Source: Blepharisma stoltei (taxonomy: Eukaryota; Ciliophora; Heterotrichea; Heterotrichida; Blepharismidae). From it: DNA of 64,000 nt. The position numbers and the translations under genes were made by a program. Location: the NCBI GenBank assembly GCA_914767885.1, contig CAJZBQ010000002.1:682001-746000 (forward strand), in the 5' to 3' direction. The notes under the pieces were generated by a model. It saw only the letters and a list, made by a program, of their open reading frames with translations. It was not told the DNA's origin and made no database searches. Positions 1 through 11,565 of the stretch are shown here, piece by piece (position 1 is the stretch's first letter; each line of letters opens with the position of its first letter).

Positions 1-229
1 AAGGTAATTTTGTTTTCAGGAAACCTTGATAAACGGTTCTAATTTTTTGCATTACAAAATTATGCATAGATATTTTATTTAAATAATTTTTCTAGTTTAC
101 TATATTATTTTGATTTAGATTTATAATATGAATTGCTTTATTCTTTAAAATTTATTACATTTCAACTTACTATCGGGACTTAGGTTTATAACAGAGATAT
201 GTTGTGATAATTAAAATTTACATATTAAA

Positions 230-3200
230 TTAATGACCTCCGCCTGTTCCACTATTATTTCTTTCGATTTCGTCAGAAGTTTCATTATTCTTTCCACCTG
301 TCGAATCTTTTTGAGAGTCTTCAGAATCCGAAAATTTTAAAAGATGGTGAGGTGTGTAAGGTCCAGGGTGATTGGTGAGTTGATCTCAGCTCCAGATAAG
401 CGGATCCTATGCTTTTAGGAAGCCCAGGCTGGGTTTTGCTTGCTAGGACCCTAAAGTAGGCTATTTTTCTCGATTCACAGACGACAAACCCAAGAGGAAA
501 AGCCAACTTATGCCTCTGGGAATCAATTATGCACCTAAGAGTAAGGTAGTCCAGCAGGATACATTAGACGCTTCGCTCGTACTCTGAGCACTAACAGGGG
601 TTGACGGAGTCAAATGTCACAGGCTAGACCTCAGCATGGCGAGCGAGTCTCCCTGAGAGACTACTGATGTCGACAATAAAAAGTGCAGGGTGTAACGCCA
701 GTGGTTTAGGGCACCCGAACTTGAAGCCAGCCTTGAACGGAGAGGCTGAAATAATACCAGGAGCTCGCTACATTATTTCTGATCTAATCAGAATCCGAAT
801 AAATTCCATATAAATCATAGGAAGATATAATAATTTCTTCAGGATTAATAGATTCACTCTCAGACTTTATGGAGTTCTCATTTGTGATTTTAGTAAGCTT
901 TGATGACAATTCTGAATATTTAACAGGATAAGAAATTTCCTTATGCTTAAAATCTTGAAATTCATCAAATTTTTGGTATTTTTCAGGCTTTGGGGTTGGC
1001 TCTGTCATGATTATGTTTGATATATTATTCAAATCTTCTTCTGGAGGAAGTTGTAACGGGCCCTGAGGAATAATTCCAATTTGTAATCTTTTTTCAGTGC
1101 TTTGCTTTGAGTTTCTCATATTTGATGATGAGCGGGGTCTACTTTGTTTTTGTGAATTGCTATCAAAGCCTGCTATATGTGGAGTTTTTGCTCTTTTACT
1201 TCTAAAGGATGTATCCATTTTTCGGCTGCTTCTTATGGACTTTTTGGTAGCTGCCATATCTGATCTTATCTTATTAGATAGACGGGCTCGTGCCCTTAAT
1301 TTTAACGCAATCACCGAGGATCCCCTGGGGGATTCACCCGCTTTGCGACCTTCCTCTGTCCGGTCTCCTCCTTGCTTCTTGTAAAAAGCTCCAGTGTTGA
1401 GTGGCAGGCTACGGTTTGTTTGTGCGGCCTCCTGAGGCTGTGGGTTACGAGGTTGGCATCCCGAAATCCAAAAAAATGGAATTTCTGGTAGCCTCGGCAA
1501 AAGGGTTAAGTCCAGATCCTGGGACGTGGCGCCCAGTTCACGCTAGGCAGTTGCCCGATTGGTCTAGGTATTCCCTGTAGACTCTGCTGGGCTTGCCTTT
1601 CCAAATCTGGACCCTCCTTTTCCTCGAGGTAAAAACTAGTCTCGAATTGGGCTTGGGCTAGGCTCTGCTACCTGCAGAATTGGTTACCATAGCATTGCTG
1701 CCCTTTTCAAGGCTAGAAAAACCTTGCCGGATATAATTAAATATGTGTTGAGGCTGTATGGCCGAGAGGCCATACCTAGATAAAGACGACATATTTAATT
1801 ATGGTAGCTGCCATATCATTTTTATAATTCTTTTCAAATGAAGCTTTTATGTGATTATATAAAGGGCATTCATGAGGAATAAAATGTCTAGCTAGATCAA
1901 TAGCTTTTTTGTGCCAGTTTTTACCTTCTTTGCCTTTAAATTGAGATTTTTCGACTCCAGCTAAAAATCTTATTTCTGTGGCTAAGCAGAAATGGCTGAC
2001 CATAAGCAGAAAGATTTTATCAAACATTAAATCTCTGGTCAGTTCAGACTGGATTCCATACTCTATTTCAATTAAATTTATTGCATTAATAAATAATTAA
2101 TAATCCTAATTTTTCTATAAAACAATGAAAGTCATTTACTCTTATCATTTGATTTTAAGTCAAAAAGCGTAATTTTATGCAAATTCATCACATCTTCAAT
2201 ATTATACGTATAAATTCAGTCATTATGATGATGCACCCCTAGCACATTTCTCAGCTCAATTTTTGGAGGTTTTGAGCTGTTTTTTTTCCCTGTGTTTTTT
2301 TCCTTCAATTTTTCATCAAGAAATTCCAAAATCGGCAGTGACTTTATGACGGAGTCATGGAAATTCTTATAATGGGGACTTTCAAATAGTTTATATTGTG
2401 GATGTTCTAATACTCTTGACCTGAACCTTGACGAACTGATAATTTTTCTATGCCTTTGCAGATGATCTATACATGCATTCAAACAGTCATTAATTATAGC
2501 ATGACTTTTCTTAACAGCCAATTTTGCATGATTTAGAGCCGCTTCATGCTTATTTAATTGCGATAAAACTGCACAGAGCTGTATATGGGCCCGACATTCA
2601 TATTTTGCCTTTTTAAGCTTGTTTGCAAGAGTATTTGATTTATTTTTGTCAGTGGTCACTAAGAATTTCGACTTTATATTGTAAAGACAGCCATCTAGAT
2701 ATGACGCGCAGTCATCAAGAAGTCCGAGCCTAATAAACAGTTACTTTTGAAAACATAGCGCTGAGTTGTGTATTGTCAGTAAAATAAAATCTGGATCTAC
2801 AAAGCCGCCTTGGGTAGTTATCGCTTCTAAAAGTTCTTCACTTTGAGAGAGAGCATTCAGACTAAACGATTATGCTGGCCATAAGCTGACAAGCCAGTCG
2901 TCGTCACCTTCTTGACTCCTAAATGCCACCCTTTTGGATTCCCAACCTAATCCACCTGTCCAAGGAATTAGCTCCGAGGGCAGGGCCATCATCTTTGAGG
3001 TACCCGGATGGTTTGATCATGTAGTGGGCAAAATCCGCCTAGCCCAGGGCAGGAAAACCTTAGGCAGAGAAATAAACACCTGTTTGGCAGGCTCCATATA
3101 GAAATGGTCTGCTTAACTCACAAAGAGCTTACTTCGCTACCCATCGCGCCTGTCCACCGCTTCATCAGAAAGTGTCGCCTTGGAGTCTTATTTCGTCAAC

Positions 3201-3354
3201 GTCACCATTTTATTTCTATAGCATTCAAGGCATTTTCAAATTCCTCTTTTTCAATGAAATAAATAGCAGCGCTTGAGTAGTCTGTCAATAGTTTTGGGAT
3301 ATCGCCTGAGTTATAAATACCTTCGGAAACAATGTTTTCATAATCGCTATCCAT
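230..3354 (-). CDS. TPR-like N-terminal protein, ~554 aa, interrupted by three GC-rich inserts
   Basis: I do not recognise a named family. The N-terminal third (start ATG at 3354) has helical TPR-like repeats: residues around CRAHIQLCAVLSQLNKHEAA resemble the TPR consensus. The middle (FLLMVSHFCLATEIRFLAG) is hydrophobic and helical, and the tail is acidic and low-complexity, ending GTGGGH at a TAA. The frame is open only after removing inserts 2860-3227, 1261-1817 and 333-799, each with one copy of its flanking direct repeat, a 15-nt intron at 2730-2744, and probably a 53-bp TA-bounded IES at 2092-2144. Total length is then a whole number of codons. TGA codons near 2216 read as Trp. Divergent from the kinesin. 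Continuity across 2092-2144 is the weakest point; otherwise it is two adjacent genes. Confidence 0.7.
333..799 (+). mobile_element. GC-rich SINE-like insert 1 (467 bp) with 12-bp TSD
   Basis: The insert is far more GC-rich than its surroundings and is flanked by TCAGAATCCGAA at 321-332 and 788-799. Deleting it with one repeat turns the premature end ...GIYSDSD into ...GIYSDSEDSQKDSTGG... in frame. It shares blocks with the inserts at 10145, 21268 and 36266: CTGAGCACTA...AGGGGTT, GATGTCGAC, and GGCTGAAATAA near the presumed 3' end. The TSD contains no TA dinucleotide. No long ORF inside. Confidence 0.75.
1261..1817. mobile_element. GC-rich insert 2 (557 bp) with 16-bp TSD
   Basis: Flanked by perfect 16-bp direct repeats TGGTAGCTGCCATATC at 1245-1260 and 1802-1817. 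Removal joins NDMAAT to KKSIRSSRKMD in frame. Internal sequence is GC-rich and contains a hairpin (GTATGGCCGAGAGGCCATAC). Similarity to the other GC-rich inserts is weak by eye, so it may be a different subfamily. Confidence 0.75.
2092..2144. other. Candidate short TA-bounded IES (53 bp)
   Basis: The upstream frame (through NDWIYTYNIEDVMNLHKITLF) and the downstream frame (INLIEIEYGIQSELTRD) differ by a shift of 2 mod 3, with no 15/16-nt intron available. Removing 53 bp between the TA at 2143-2144 and the TA at 2090-2091 reconciles them. Other TA pairs are possible. Confidence 0.35.
2730..2744 (-). other. 15-nt spliceosomal intron
   Basis: GTAACTGTTTATTAG on the minus strand. It carries an in-frame TAA, and removal joins CFQK to LGLLDD in frame. 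GT...AG ends and 15-nt length match the heterotrich mini-intron class. Confidence 0.85.
2860..3227 (-). mobile_element. GC-rich insert 3 (368 bp) with 8-bp TSD
   Basis: Flanked by AGCATTCA at 2852-2859 and 3220-3227. Removal joins EEFENALNA to LSQSEELLEA in frame. It shares short stretches with the intergenic insert at 52414 (GTTTTCCTGCCC, and GATTTT followed by a C-rich CACTACAT-like block). The repeat has no TA dinucleotide. Confidence 0.65.
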
Positions 3355-3734
3355 ATTATTTTTGTTTATTTTGTCCTTGTAAAGTCCAAGATTTCATTAT
3401 TTTTGAATTATAAAAAGAAAGGAAGGTATAAGAAATCTTTGGAAGAAATATGAAAAATATGCTATAATATAATTTATTAGCATCACAATATAAAATTTTG
3501 GCAGTTAAATTTCGATAAATAATTAAATCTTTATCCTCTAATAATTTTCTCAACATTTCAAATCCACAAATTTTCTTCCAAACCAATTTTCTCTCCCTTA
3601 TCTTCTATCTATCTTTCTCAGCTACAAATTCTCCTGAATCTCTTATTAAGCCTTTTCCCCTAGTAAACACATCTATCCTTATTGATTAAAAAGCGGTTAA
3701 TCTCTATTCATATTTAAATTAAAAAGCATCGTTA
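3355..3734. promoter_or_regulatory. Divergent intergenic region, 380 bp
   Basis: AT-rich spacer between the TPR-like gene (minus) and the kinesin (plus), presumably holding both promoters. I see no convincing ORF or structured element. Confidence 0.4.
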
Positions 3735-6062
3735 ATGTCAAGATCTGAAAACATTCATGTCTCTCTCCGTTTTCGCCCTCTGAACACCCGTGAAATTGAC
3801 GATTATGAATCAAGCATTTGAAATATTTCCAAAAATTCGGTCTCAATCAAGCCTGAGTATGCCCAAATTTTGCTTGAATCCAAACGCCTAACACGACCTC
3901 CAAAAGGTTATACTTATAACCATTGTTTTGCACCTAGAGACTCGAACCAATTTGTATATGATGCAATTGGGAAACGAGTGGTGCTTGCATCATTGGAAGG
4001 CTACAACGGGACAATTTTTGCATATGGGCAAACAGGGAGTGGGAAAACTTTTACTATGATGGGAGCTGATGAGGACGAAAATGAGGTAAATGAAGAAAGG
4101 AAAATACTGAACGCGACACCTTCTTTGAAGAAAGATAGGAGATCAGTTTCGCCGCTGTTTCGACCAAGCTCATCTTTTCAAAAAACAACTCCTGCACCTC
4201 CTGCGATCATCCCAGTTGGGATCAAAGATAAAGGGATTATTTCTTTAGCGCTGGATGACTTATTTGCAAATATAAAAAAATTTCCTGAAAAAACATATTT
4301 TTTGACTTGCAGCTATTTAGAAATTTATAATGAACAAGTTTTTGATTTGCTGTCAGAATCAGCGCAATTTAAAGGGGATATACTGAGTATCAACGAAGAT
4401 CCGACCAAAGGATTTTACGTGAAAGGCTTAAGCGAGCATGTAATAAATTCAATAGAAGAAGTTAAAAGTTTTTTAGAAAAAGGTGAGTCAAATAGGAAAT
4501 ATGCAGCCACAGCTATGAACCATCATAGTTCTCGTTCACACACAATCTTTAGGCTAAACGTGACAAGTGTAACAGTTTTAGAAAACTTCGAAAATGATGA
4601 AAATGGTAACAGCATTACAACTGAAAGTGTATTAAATTTTGTCGACTTAGCAGGCTCCGAAAGAGTTAGCAACCTCCAGCAAGATGTTTCTTCAGATAAT
4701 CTCAAGAAAAAAGCAAAAAATTCTCTTGACACTTTGGTTACTGAAGGGAAGCACATAAATACAAGCTTATTTTACTTATGCCAAGTAATTCATAGGCTTT
4801 CGGAAAAAGATACAATAAAATCAGAAACGCACATTCCATACAGAAACTCAAATTTAACCAAAATCCTGAGATCTTCATTAGGTGGGAATTCTTTGACCTG
4901 CATCATCTGTACAGCAACACCTACTTTATCTCAATTTGAGATGACATTAAGCACTCTTCGCTTTGGAGGTATAGCTAAGACTATCACAAATAAAGTAGAA
5001 GCTAATGTGACTTCCAATAAAAATGCTGAGCTTCTTCAAGCTTACCAGCATGATATTGAGCAGCTTAAAAAAGACCTTGAAATTGCTCAGCAAGGCGGAA
5101 AAGCAAAGATTGATGAAGCGATCCAAGCGAAAAAGCAGCTTGAAGAAAGGATTTCGAAGCTGATACAAATGCTCCTAAACCAGTCAAGAAATAACATACA
5201 AAAGCCAGTGAGTGGGATTTCTCAGCCATCTTCGCGTGATTTATGGTGTAAACAAGTTGGTGAATTGATCATTGACTTTCGGTTAGAAAATCATGATTAT
5301 CTTAACAAAATTAATGAAAGCGAAACAAATCAACTAAGATTTGACGATAAAGGCTCCATGGCAATGGAAAGAATGAAATCTATGCATATCGAATTGAAAA
5401 ATAAAGACACTCAAATTCAAGAACTAAAAGACTGCAAGCAAGCACTAATTGATTCAAAAGCAAATTTGAAAAATGACTTGAAAAAAGCTTTAACATTGTG
5501 CAAAGAATTGTCAGATAAGAAGCAAGCTTATAAAGTCAAATGCAAAAAGCTACATAAGCATAATAAAAATTTGGAGCAGAGGCTGAATTTGATAGAAAAA
5601 CAGATAGGACTAGAAAAGTTGTCATCAGAACAGCTACAACAATTAGAAGCATTTTTCTTCCATTCTTTAGATGCAGTCAAAAACGCAAGATTTAGAAAAA
5701 AATACGAAAATAAGCTTAGCTTGATTACTCATCAAGAGTCCACAATTGCAGAGTCCCCTGTCCATAGAGTAAATGGCAGGCTGTTTTGCCACTTTGGAGG
5801 AGAAGATTTAACATCTTCAGGTAGCGACTCAGAGTCCTCTCTTGAATTTGAAACTTCTTTTTACAAAAATAAGAAGTTCGGTGAAAGGAGCTTTGCAGCG
5901 AGCTTTAACTCGCAAGATATCAGCGCCTTAATGCTTGGTAGTTTAATAGAAAACGACTATGAAGATTCCCCTAAAAAAGACTTGAGTAAAGTCGATGTAA
6001 ATGTTGGGTTGAGGAAGGAGCCACTGTTAGAAATTCCACAAAATTCGGAAAAATGGTTGTAA
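3735..6062 (+). CDS. Kinesin motor protein, 775 aa
   Basis: ATP-driven microtubule motor. The start at 3735 gives an N-terminal motor (NIHVSLRFRPLN); one in-frame TGA, read as Trp, lies in this stretch. Motifs in order: P-loop GQTGSGKT (~residues 100-107), switch I NHHSSRSHT, switch II VDLAGSER, and HIPYRNSNLTKILRSSLGGN. After the motor (~residue 420) come coiled coils (ELLQAYQHDIEQLKKDLE onward) and a Ser/Asp-rich tail ending at TAA. The motor carries an acidic then Pro/Ser-rich insertion of roughly 55 residues after the P-loop helix (from GADEDENEVNEER). The N-terminal motor with a long coiled coil fits a plus-end-directed kinesin. The opening resembles CENP-E/kinesin-7, but the subfamily is uncertain. 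No intron or IES is needed. Confidence 0.95.
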
Positions 6063-6107
6063 TTATTTTAAAATTTAGTAATTTTAAACTCTAGATAGTT
6101 CGTTTTA

Positions 6108-7013
6108 TTATAAATCTTTGATTTCTTTTGTTGTTTTATCTTTTAAATTAAATTCTACCAATTTTTGTCTAGCTTGGATGAAATAGACTTTATCTTTATA
6201 TCTCACTGAGTGAGAAAAACCAGAGTAATTATTCAAATCATTCGTCCCAATGATTTCTCAATTTGAGAGGTCGCTGCTTCTGTTTGTATAAGTATTTCCA
6301 CGGACTTCAATGATATAAACTGAGCATCTAACTGTAAAAATATTTTTGAAGATATGCCCATTCAGAGTGAGATTTTTGATAGAATCAAGTGATTCATTAT
6401 TAATATCATATTTCATAAGTTTAGTAAAGTAGTAACCAGTAATTAAAATATTGTCCGTAATTAGCGCACAAGTAGTCTGCAGCATAGATATTGCATTTAA
6501 CGGCGCACATTCTTCTCATGTATTTAGCGTAAGATTGTATTTCACAGATAATGAAGACTCATGTCCTCCTATAGCATAAATATAGTTCTTATAATAAGTA
6601 AGACTAATCCTTCCAGCTGGCGGCCCTGAAGGCAGTTGCATTATATTTTTATTTTTGCTAATAAGAAAAGCTTCACCTATATATTCTGTTCCTGTTCATC
6701 CTCCATAGAAAAATGTTGATTGATTGCAGGGTATATAGACAGATCCGAAAGAAAAAAGTTTGTGTGATAAATCATAGTGCTTGGTAGTAAGCAGAGAATC
6801 CAGATTTAAAGTAAGGACTTCACAAGTGCTTCCTTTTATAAATACCAGCTCATTAAATTTCCTGCGGTTTGCCTCCGTTTCAGATACTAATTTTAAACGC
6901 TTACAAGTAGCTCCTAGCAAAGATATTTCGTCTTGGTCTAAAAACTCTAAAATAATATTCAGTAAGTTGGATGATAATCCGTCTAAGTTTATCTCTCGCT
7001 TTTTTGTCTCCAT
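6108..7013 (-). CDS. F-box/kelch-repeat protein, 301 aa
   Basis: Probable substrate adaptor of an SCF-type ubiquitin ligase. An N-terminal F-box (LLNIILEFLDQDEISLLGAT, residues ~15-45) is followed by kelch-like blades: YIYAIGGHESSLSVKYNLT...TWEECAPLN, and later blades with alternating hydrophobics. The frame runs through TGA codons read as Trp, including the kelch Trp of NTWEECAP, and ends at TAA at 6108. It converges on the kinesin, with 45 bp between stop codons. The F-box is clear; the later blades are divergent. Confidence 0.8.
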
Positions 7014-7129
7014 CTAAAGTAATTTATATTTATTTTTATCATAGAGTTATATTTTTTATATCTCTGAAATAAAGCAAATTTCACTAATTAAACTCTGTGG
7101 AATAAAAGTCTGCTGAGCGAGTTTATCTG

Positions 7130-7426
7130 CTAGCAACCAAATCATATTTTAGGTTTTAAAGAAAATACAGCAAAGAAGGTTCCATTTATACGATAACAAA
7201 ATGGCTTTTGCTGATGTAAACAGTATGGTATTCTAGATAAGGATGTGATGTGTTTTAGAAAACAAAAAGTTTTGATGTCCTTCATGGCTGAGCTTAAATC
7301 TTTGGCAGTAGAACTAGCATATATACAAGTTTTAAGTCCTCCGAATGAACTAATATTTGGCCAATTAATTTCAGTTTTAGAGGCTAAAATAATTAAAATT
7401 TGGCGGATAAAATACAAATTTAGCAT
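7130..7426 (-). CDS. Hypothetical small protein, model uncertain
   Basis: An open frame of about 98 codons (one TGA as Trp) ending at TAG. The segment from INWPNISSFGGLKTC to FSLKPKIWFG looks protein-like. A second frame just downstream (LADKLAQQTFIPQSLISE) could be a further exon, but no 15-nt intron joins them cleanly. It may be part of a larger gene with undetected IESs, or not coding. I recognise no family. Confidence 0.3.
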
Positions 7427-7644
7427 ATATTTATTAATCCTTTTTTATAATTATTTTGGTAAATACATAAATTTCTATATATTTTTATAATTTAATTGAT
7501 GACATATTAAATAAAGGTTCCTAAAATCTCTTCATTAATTCCTAAAATTTATAAATTCAATAAATTTAATTTTTATGAGCTAATCTGCTCTTTGGATTTT
7601 AGATTTTTTATTTCAGTAATTCGAATTTCTGATTGTTGATATAA

Positions 7645-9799
7645 ATGGAACAAACAACTTCACCAACAGCGTGGTACAATCCTAAAATTCACGTAGAGCG
7701 GCTCTGCAGGTGGCATTTACACATGCAGAGCACTTTTGGAAACACAACTCTCATAGTTTTATTCTTGGTATACTTCGCCCAAGGCTTGCGAAACTTTATT
7801 ACTCTGGCAATCACCCTTTTTTACAAAGACATTCTCGAGCTTCCTCCTGATGCGACGCAGTTTTTGAAATCCCTAATATGGATAGCTTGGTACATTAAGC
7901 CAATTTTTGGATTATTGAGTGATAATATTCCAATCTTTGGCTATCACAGAAAGAGCTATTTGTTTTTATCTGGGATCATGGGAATAGTCGCTTATATAGG
8001 AATGCTCTTTATTGAGACAGAACTTGAGTCAGTGATTCTCCTGATGATCAGTGAAGTAGGACAATGCATAGCAGACATAATTGCCGACGCAATCATGGTT
8101 GAAGCCTCAAGAAAAGACCTAGAAGTTGGCTCAGGGAGATTGCAGAGCTATTGTTGGTTTTCTTTCGCTTTGGGCGGCTTAATTGGAGGTACATTAGGAG
8201 GTATGGCTCTGGACTACATGTCTCCTCAACATGTATTGGCTTGCCTTGTAGTGTGTCCTATGATTTTGCTTGTAGTCTCGATCTGTATTAAAGAAAATAA
8301 TGATAAAACTCATCTCTCCTGGGCTACAATTCTAGAAAAACTTAGAAAAGTTGGCAAAGCTTTCACAGACTCTGCCATCCTTAAAGCCTTGCTAGTAATT
8401 TTCATTGCAAGAAGCTGTTCTCCGTCTTTTTCTGAGTTAATGTCTTATTTTATGAGGGACGAGTTAAAGTTCTCACTCCCCCCCTTTAAATTGGAACTAA
8501 AAATTTTGTTCCAATTTAAAGGGGGGTTAAGAAAAATTTTTTTAAAAAAAAATTTATATGAAATTTAAAAAAAAAAAATTCAAAAAATTTATCGAATTAG
8601 ATTAATAAATTTGTTTAATAAAATGCTTTACTCTTTATCCTTTAAAACAAAGCAAGATATAACTAAAATTTTATTATTAATTAATACGCCACTATTAATT
8701 GGTATCAAAGCTATTTACACAAAAAATTATTATTTTTATTGATAAAAAAAAATTAAAAAAACAACATTTTAGAAAATTTATCAATCAAAGTGCTAATTTT
8801 GTTTAAATAAGATGTTATTTATACTCTATTCTTTAAAATAAAGCAAGAGATAAGTAAATTTTGAATTTTTGTATAGAATTCGTATTGAATTTATATCAAA
8901 GCTATTTAAATAAAAAATATCATTTTTATCAAAAAAATAAAATTTGTTTTAAAAATTTTTTAAAAACAAAAAAAATTAAAATTTTTTTAAAAATTTACAA
9001 TTAAGGATAATAAATTTATTTAAATAAGATGTTCTTTATACTCTATTCTCTAAACAAGAGCAGGATATAACTAAATTTTTAATTTTAGTTAAGAAGAAAC
9101 ATTTAAATTATATCAAAACTTTTTACATAAAAATTATGATTTTTATATATATAATATTTTTTTTATTATAAAATTAAATTTTGTTCCAATTTAAAGGGGG
9201 GTTAATTTACCAAAAAAGTGGAAATTTTACCTATATTTTGTTCCAATTTAAAGGGGGGGGAGTCAGCGACTTTTATGAGCTTTTTAACGACCCTAAGCTA
9301 TTTTATGCTAGCGTTAGGAAGCATTTTATATGGGAAATTCATAGTGAATTGGGAGTTTTCTTCAGCACTTGGGGTGGGACAGATCCTATTGACTTTTCTA
9401 GGAGGAGTCGATATTTTGTTGGTTACTAAATCATACAAAAATATTGGAGCCAGTCCTTATTACTTTGTGCTTGGAGGAGATGCATTCGGAAGTGTTATAG
9501 AATACACATTTAGGAAATTACCCATGTTGGTATTAGGTGGACAATTATGCCCTCTAGGGATTGAAGCCACTTTATTTTCTCTTTTTGCGTCTGCGAGTAA
9601 CTTTGGTGTGTCTGTAGCGTCAACTGAAGGAGCGTTTATTATGAAGATGACTGGGATCAATAGCTCAAGCAACAAAAATATATGAATTCTATTTGCGATA
9701 GCTGCGCTATCACATTTATTGCTATTTCCATTTTTAAGGCTATTGCCCAAAAAGGGAAAAGCAGATGAACAAAATGACTTAAAAGAGCCACTAATTTAG
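7645..9799 (+). CDS. BT1/FBT-type folate-biopterin transporter family, 454 aa
   Basis: Multi-pass membrane transporter of the major facilitator fold. After the polar start come repeated hydrophobic helices, the family-like stretches YFAQGLRNF, WYIKPIFGLLSDNIPIFGY and ADIIADAIMVEASR, then GRLQSYCWFSFALGGLIGG. The frame is split by a 790-bp element between ELKFS and ATFMSFLTTLSYFML; excision leaving one TCA restores it. The C-terminus continues through a TGA (NKNIWILFAIAALSH) to KEPLI. Length fits the family (450-500 aa). Substrate is not deducible; folate or pterin is only the family precedent. Confidence 0.8.
8476..9265 (-). mobile_element. TTTAAATTGGAAC-family element (790 bp), TCA-flanked, in the BT1 gene
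   Basis: Flanked by TCA at 8473-8475 and 9263-9265. The left end is a hairpin of CCCCTTTAAATTGGAAC and its complement. The right end has two direct copies of the complement about 58 bp apart, the outer ending GGGGGGGAG. The interior is AT-rich with no ORF. Excision restores the transporter frame. A near full-length relative sits at 32354-33144 and a decayed one at 40023-40751. Neither boundary contains a TA. Confidence 0.85.
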
Positions 9800-9984
9800 T
9801 AAATAATTTTATGTTTAATAATCAATTGCTTTTAATAAATTTCTTATCTTTTTTTAAAATTAAGGTTATTTTATTTCGTTAAATTTGGCTTAAAATGAGC
9901 ATTAATTTTAGCACTGAATGTATTCGGTACGATATATCAAAAATATAAAATGAAATAAAAGTATAAGAATTAATCATATATAAA

Positions 9985-10957
9985 ATGGAATATTCAGTAT
10001 CTTGGATTTCAATCTCAAGGATTATCGGATATCAATCACGAAAGCTTAAAGAAGAACTCAAAATTGAGCAAAAGCTTTTGATCTCATCAGAAAAATTGTT
10101 AGCTTCAATCAATAATCAACTTCAATCCCTTCAATTAAGTAGCAGAAATTACACCATCCATGATGGCGAAGGCCGCAGTCCGACAGAAAAACAGGAAGTT
10201 CCAAAACTCGGGGTCATTTAATAAAATGGTGGCCCCGAAGGGCCACGGGGTCGGATGGGGTGTGGTTTCCCGGGGTGGGAGTAGGTTTGGGCTGACTGGG
10301 CCTCTCCTCGACCCACAGACGAAAGACTGACGGCGCAATACCAAGCAGGCACTTCTGGAGGAGCATTATGCTGCCTGTAATTGGCGGAGGTAGTTCCAGA
10401 AGATGGCTTTGGACGTTTCCCTCATACCCTGAGCACTACAGGGGTTAAGAGAGTCCTTTGCTGAAGTTTTTTTGGTCCAAGCAGGGTCTCGGGTGAGTCT
10501 CCCCGAAAGATGTCGACGTCACCATTTTTGATGACGTCGACAGAAAAGGGCGTTAGGTGGCTTTGGTGACTAGCGCCACATTGAGCGTGAAGCTGGAGCT
10601 CGACTGGATCAGGGGCTGAAATAAACCCCGCTTCTACCCTCTCTAATTAATACTCTCTCTCAATTAAGTAGCAATCCAGACCCATCAGAGATTTCGATAA
10701 TTCAAACACGCATGATTGCTTTATATAGCGTTTTGAATATAAAAAGTCGAATGGTTTTATCAGAATCCTTAAATAATTGCTATAAGGGACTACAAAGATC
10801 TTTGCATAAGAAAGACACAAAAATTTATGAAGCTTGCAATAGAATTATTGAACTTACTCAATCTGAAAATGAAGGCTCAATAAGGCCAAAAGAAATGAAA
10901 AAAATTTTGAAGATTAAGCAGCTAGCGAGTGAGATATTATGTAACAAGAGACTTTAA
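9985..10957 (+). CDS. Helical hypothetical protein, 147 aa, interrupted by a GC-rich insert
   Basis: Not recognised. After removal of 10145-10673 the frame reads from MEYSVSWISISRII through NNQLQSLQLSSNPDPSEI to EILCNKRL and TAA. It is mostly amphipathic helix rich in Lys, Glu, Leu and Ile. Without excision it would stop within the insert. Confidence 0.65.
10145..10673 (+). mobile_element. GC-rich SINE-like insert 4 (529 bp) with 14-bp TSD
   Basis: Perfect 14-bp direct repeat TCAATTAAGTAGCA at 10131-10144 and 10660-10673. Shares long blocks with the insert at 21268 (opposite strand): ACTTCTGGAGGAGCATTATG, GGTTAAGAGAGT, GATGTCGACGTCACC, GGGGCTGAAATAA and a 3' end near AATTAA..ACTCTCTC. No protein-coding frame. 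The conserved blocks suggest a structured RNA origin. Confidence 0.85.
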
Positions 10958-11266
10958 TAAAGTAAATTATCTATTAAAAACTAGGCGTTATTATAATCCA
11001 AAGATGGAAATTTTTATTGCATTTTTATTTAATGTAGAGCTGTAAGATTAGAGAGAGTCTTTATTATAGAATAAAAGAAAAATTTTTAAAGTCACATACA
11101 TATTTAAATAGAGTAATTTAAGATTTGTAACTTCTTATTTCCATAATTTTTTTTAGGTTAAATTATAAGAATATAAAATTGTTTATTGATTTCAAGTAAA
11201 TGAAAAATAAAGTGTATGTCGTTTTGATAAAGTTTTAGCTTGTCTTTAAACATTTCATTTTACTTA

Positions 11267-11516
11267 CTCCTCCATGAGCGAATAAAAAATATGAGAAAAA
11301 TTCTACTTCTTATGTAAAAACCCAAATTTCTATTGAATTTAAATAGCTTACATTTTAAAAGATAAATATAGCAATATTTAAAGATATTTCGAATTTGATT
11401 TTTTTAAATTTCCAAAAAATATTGACTATAAAATTTATAAATAATTTTTTTAAATATATAAAACTAACCCCTTCTCCTCTAGAGAGCAAAAATTTTTCTT
11501 TGCTCACGGAGGGGAG
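11267..11516 (+). mobile_element. Degenerate CTCCGTGAG-family MITE (250 bp)
   Basis: Left end CTCCTCCATGAGCGAA after TTA at 11264-11266. Right end is a decayed hairpin (AACCCCTTCTCCTC / TGCTCACGGAGGGGAG) followed by CTA. Same order as intact copies but diverged and intergenic. Confidence 0.6.
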
Positions 11517-11565
11517 CTACACAAATAGAGAAATCAAAATATTTTTAAACAGTATTTAAGACTTA

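Noticed and set aside
784-1500. ORF beginning inside the GC-rich insert (MPRLPEIPFFWISG...)
   Set aside because: The first ~80 residues are insert sequence that is only fortuitously open; real coding resumes at the 1260 boundary.
3356-3586. 76-aa minus-strand ORF upstream of the TPR-like gene
   Set aside because: AT-rich, low-complexity product in the divergent promoter; no support as a gene.
8490-9230. Possible transposase inside the 790-bp element
   Set aside because: The core is extremely AT-rich with stops in all frames, so it is a non-autonomous element.
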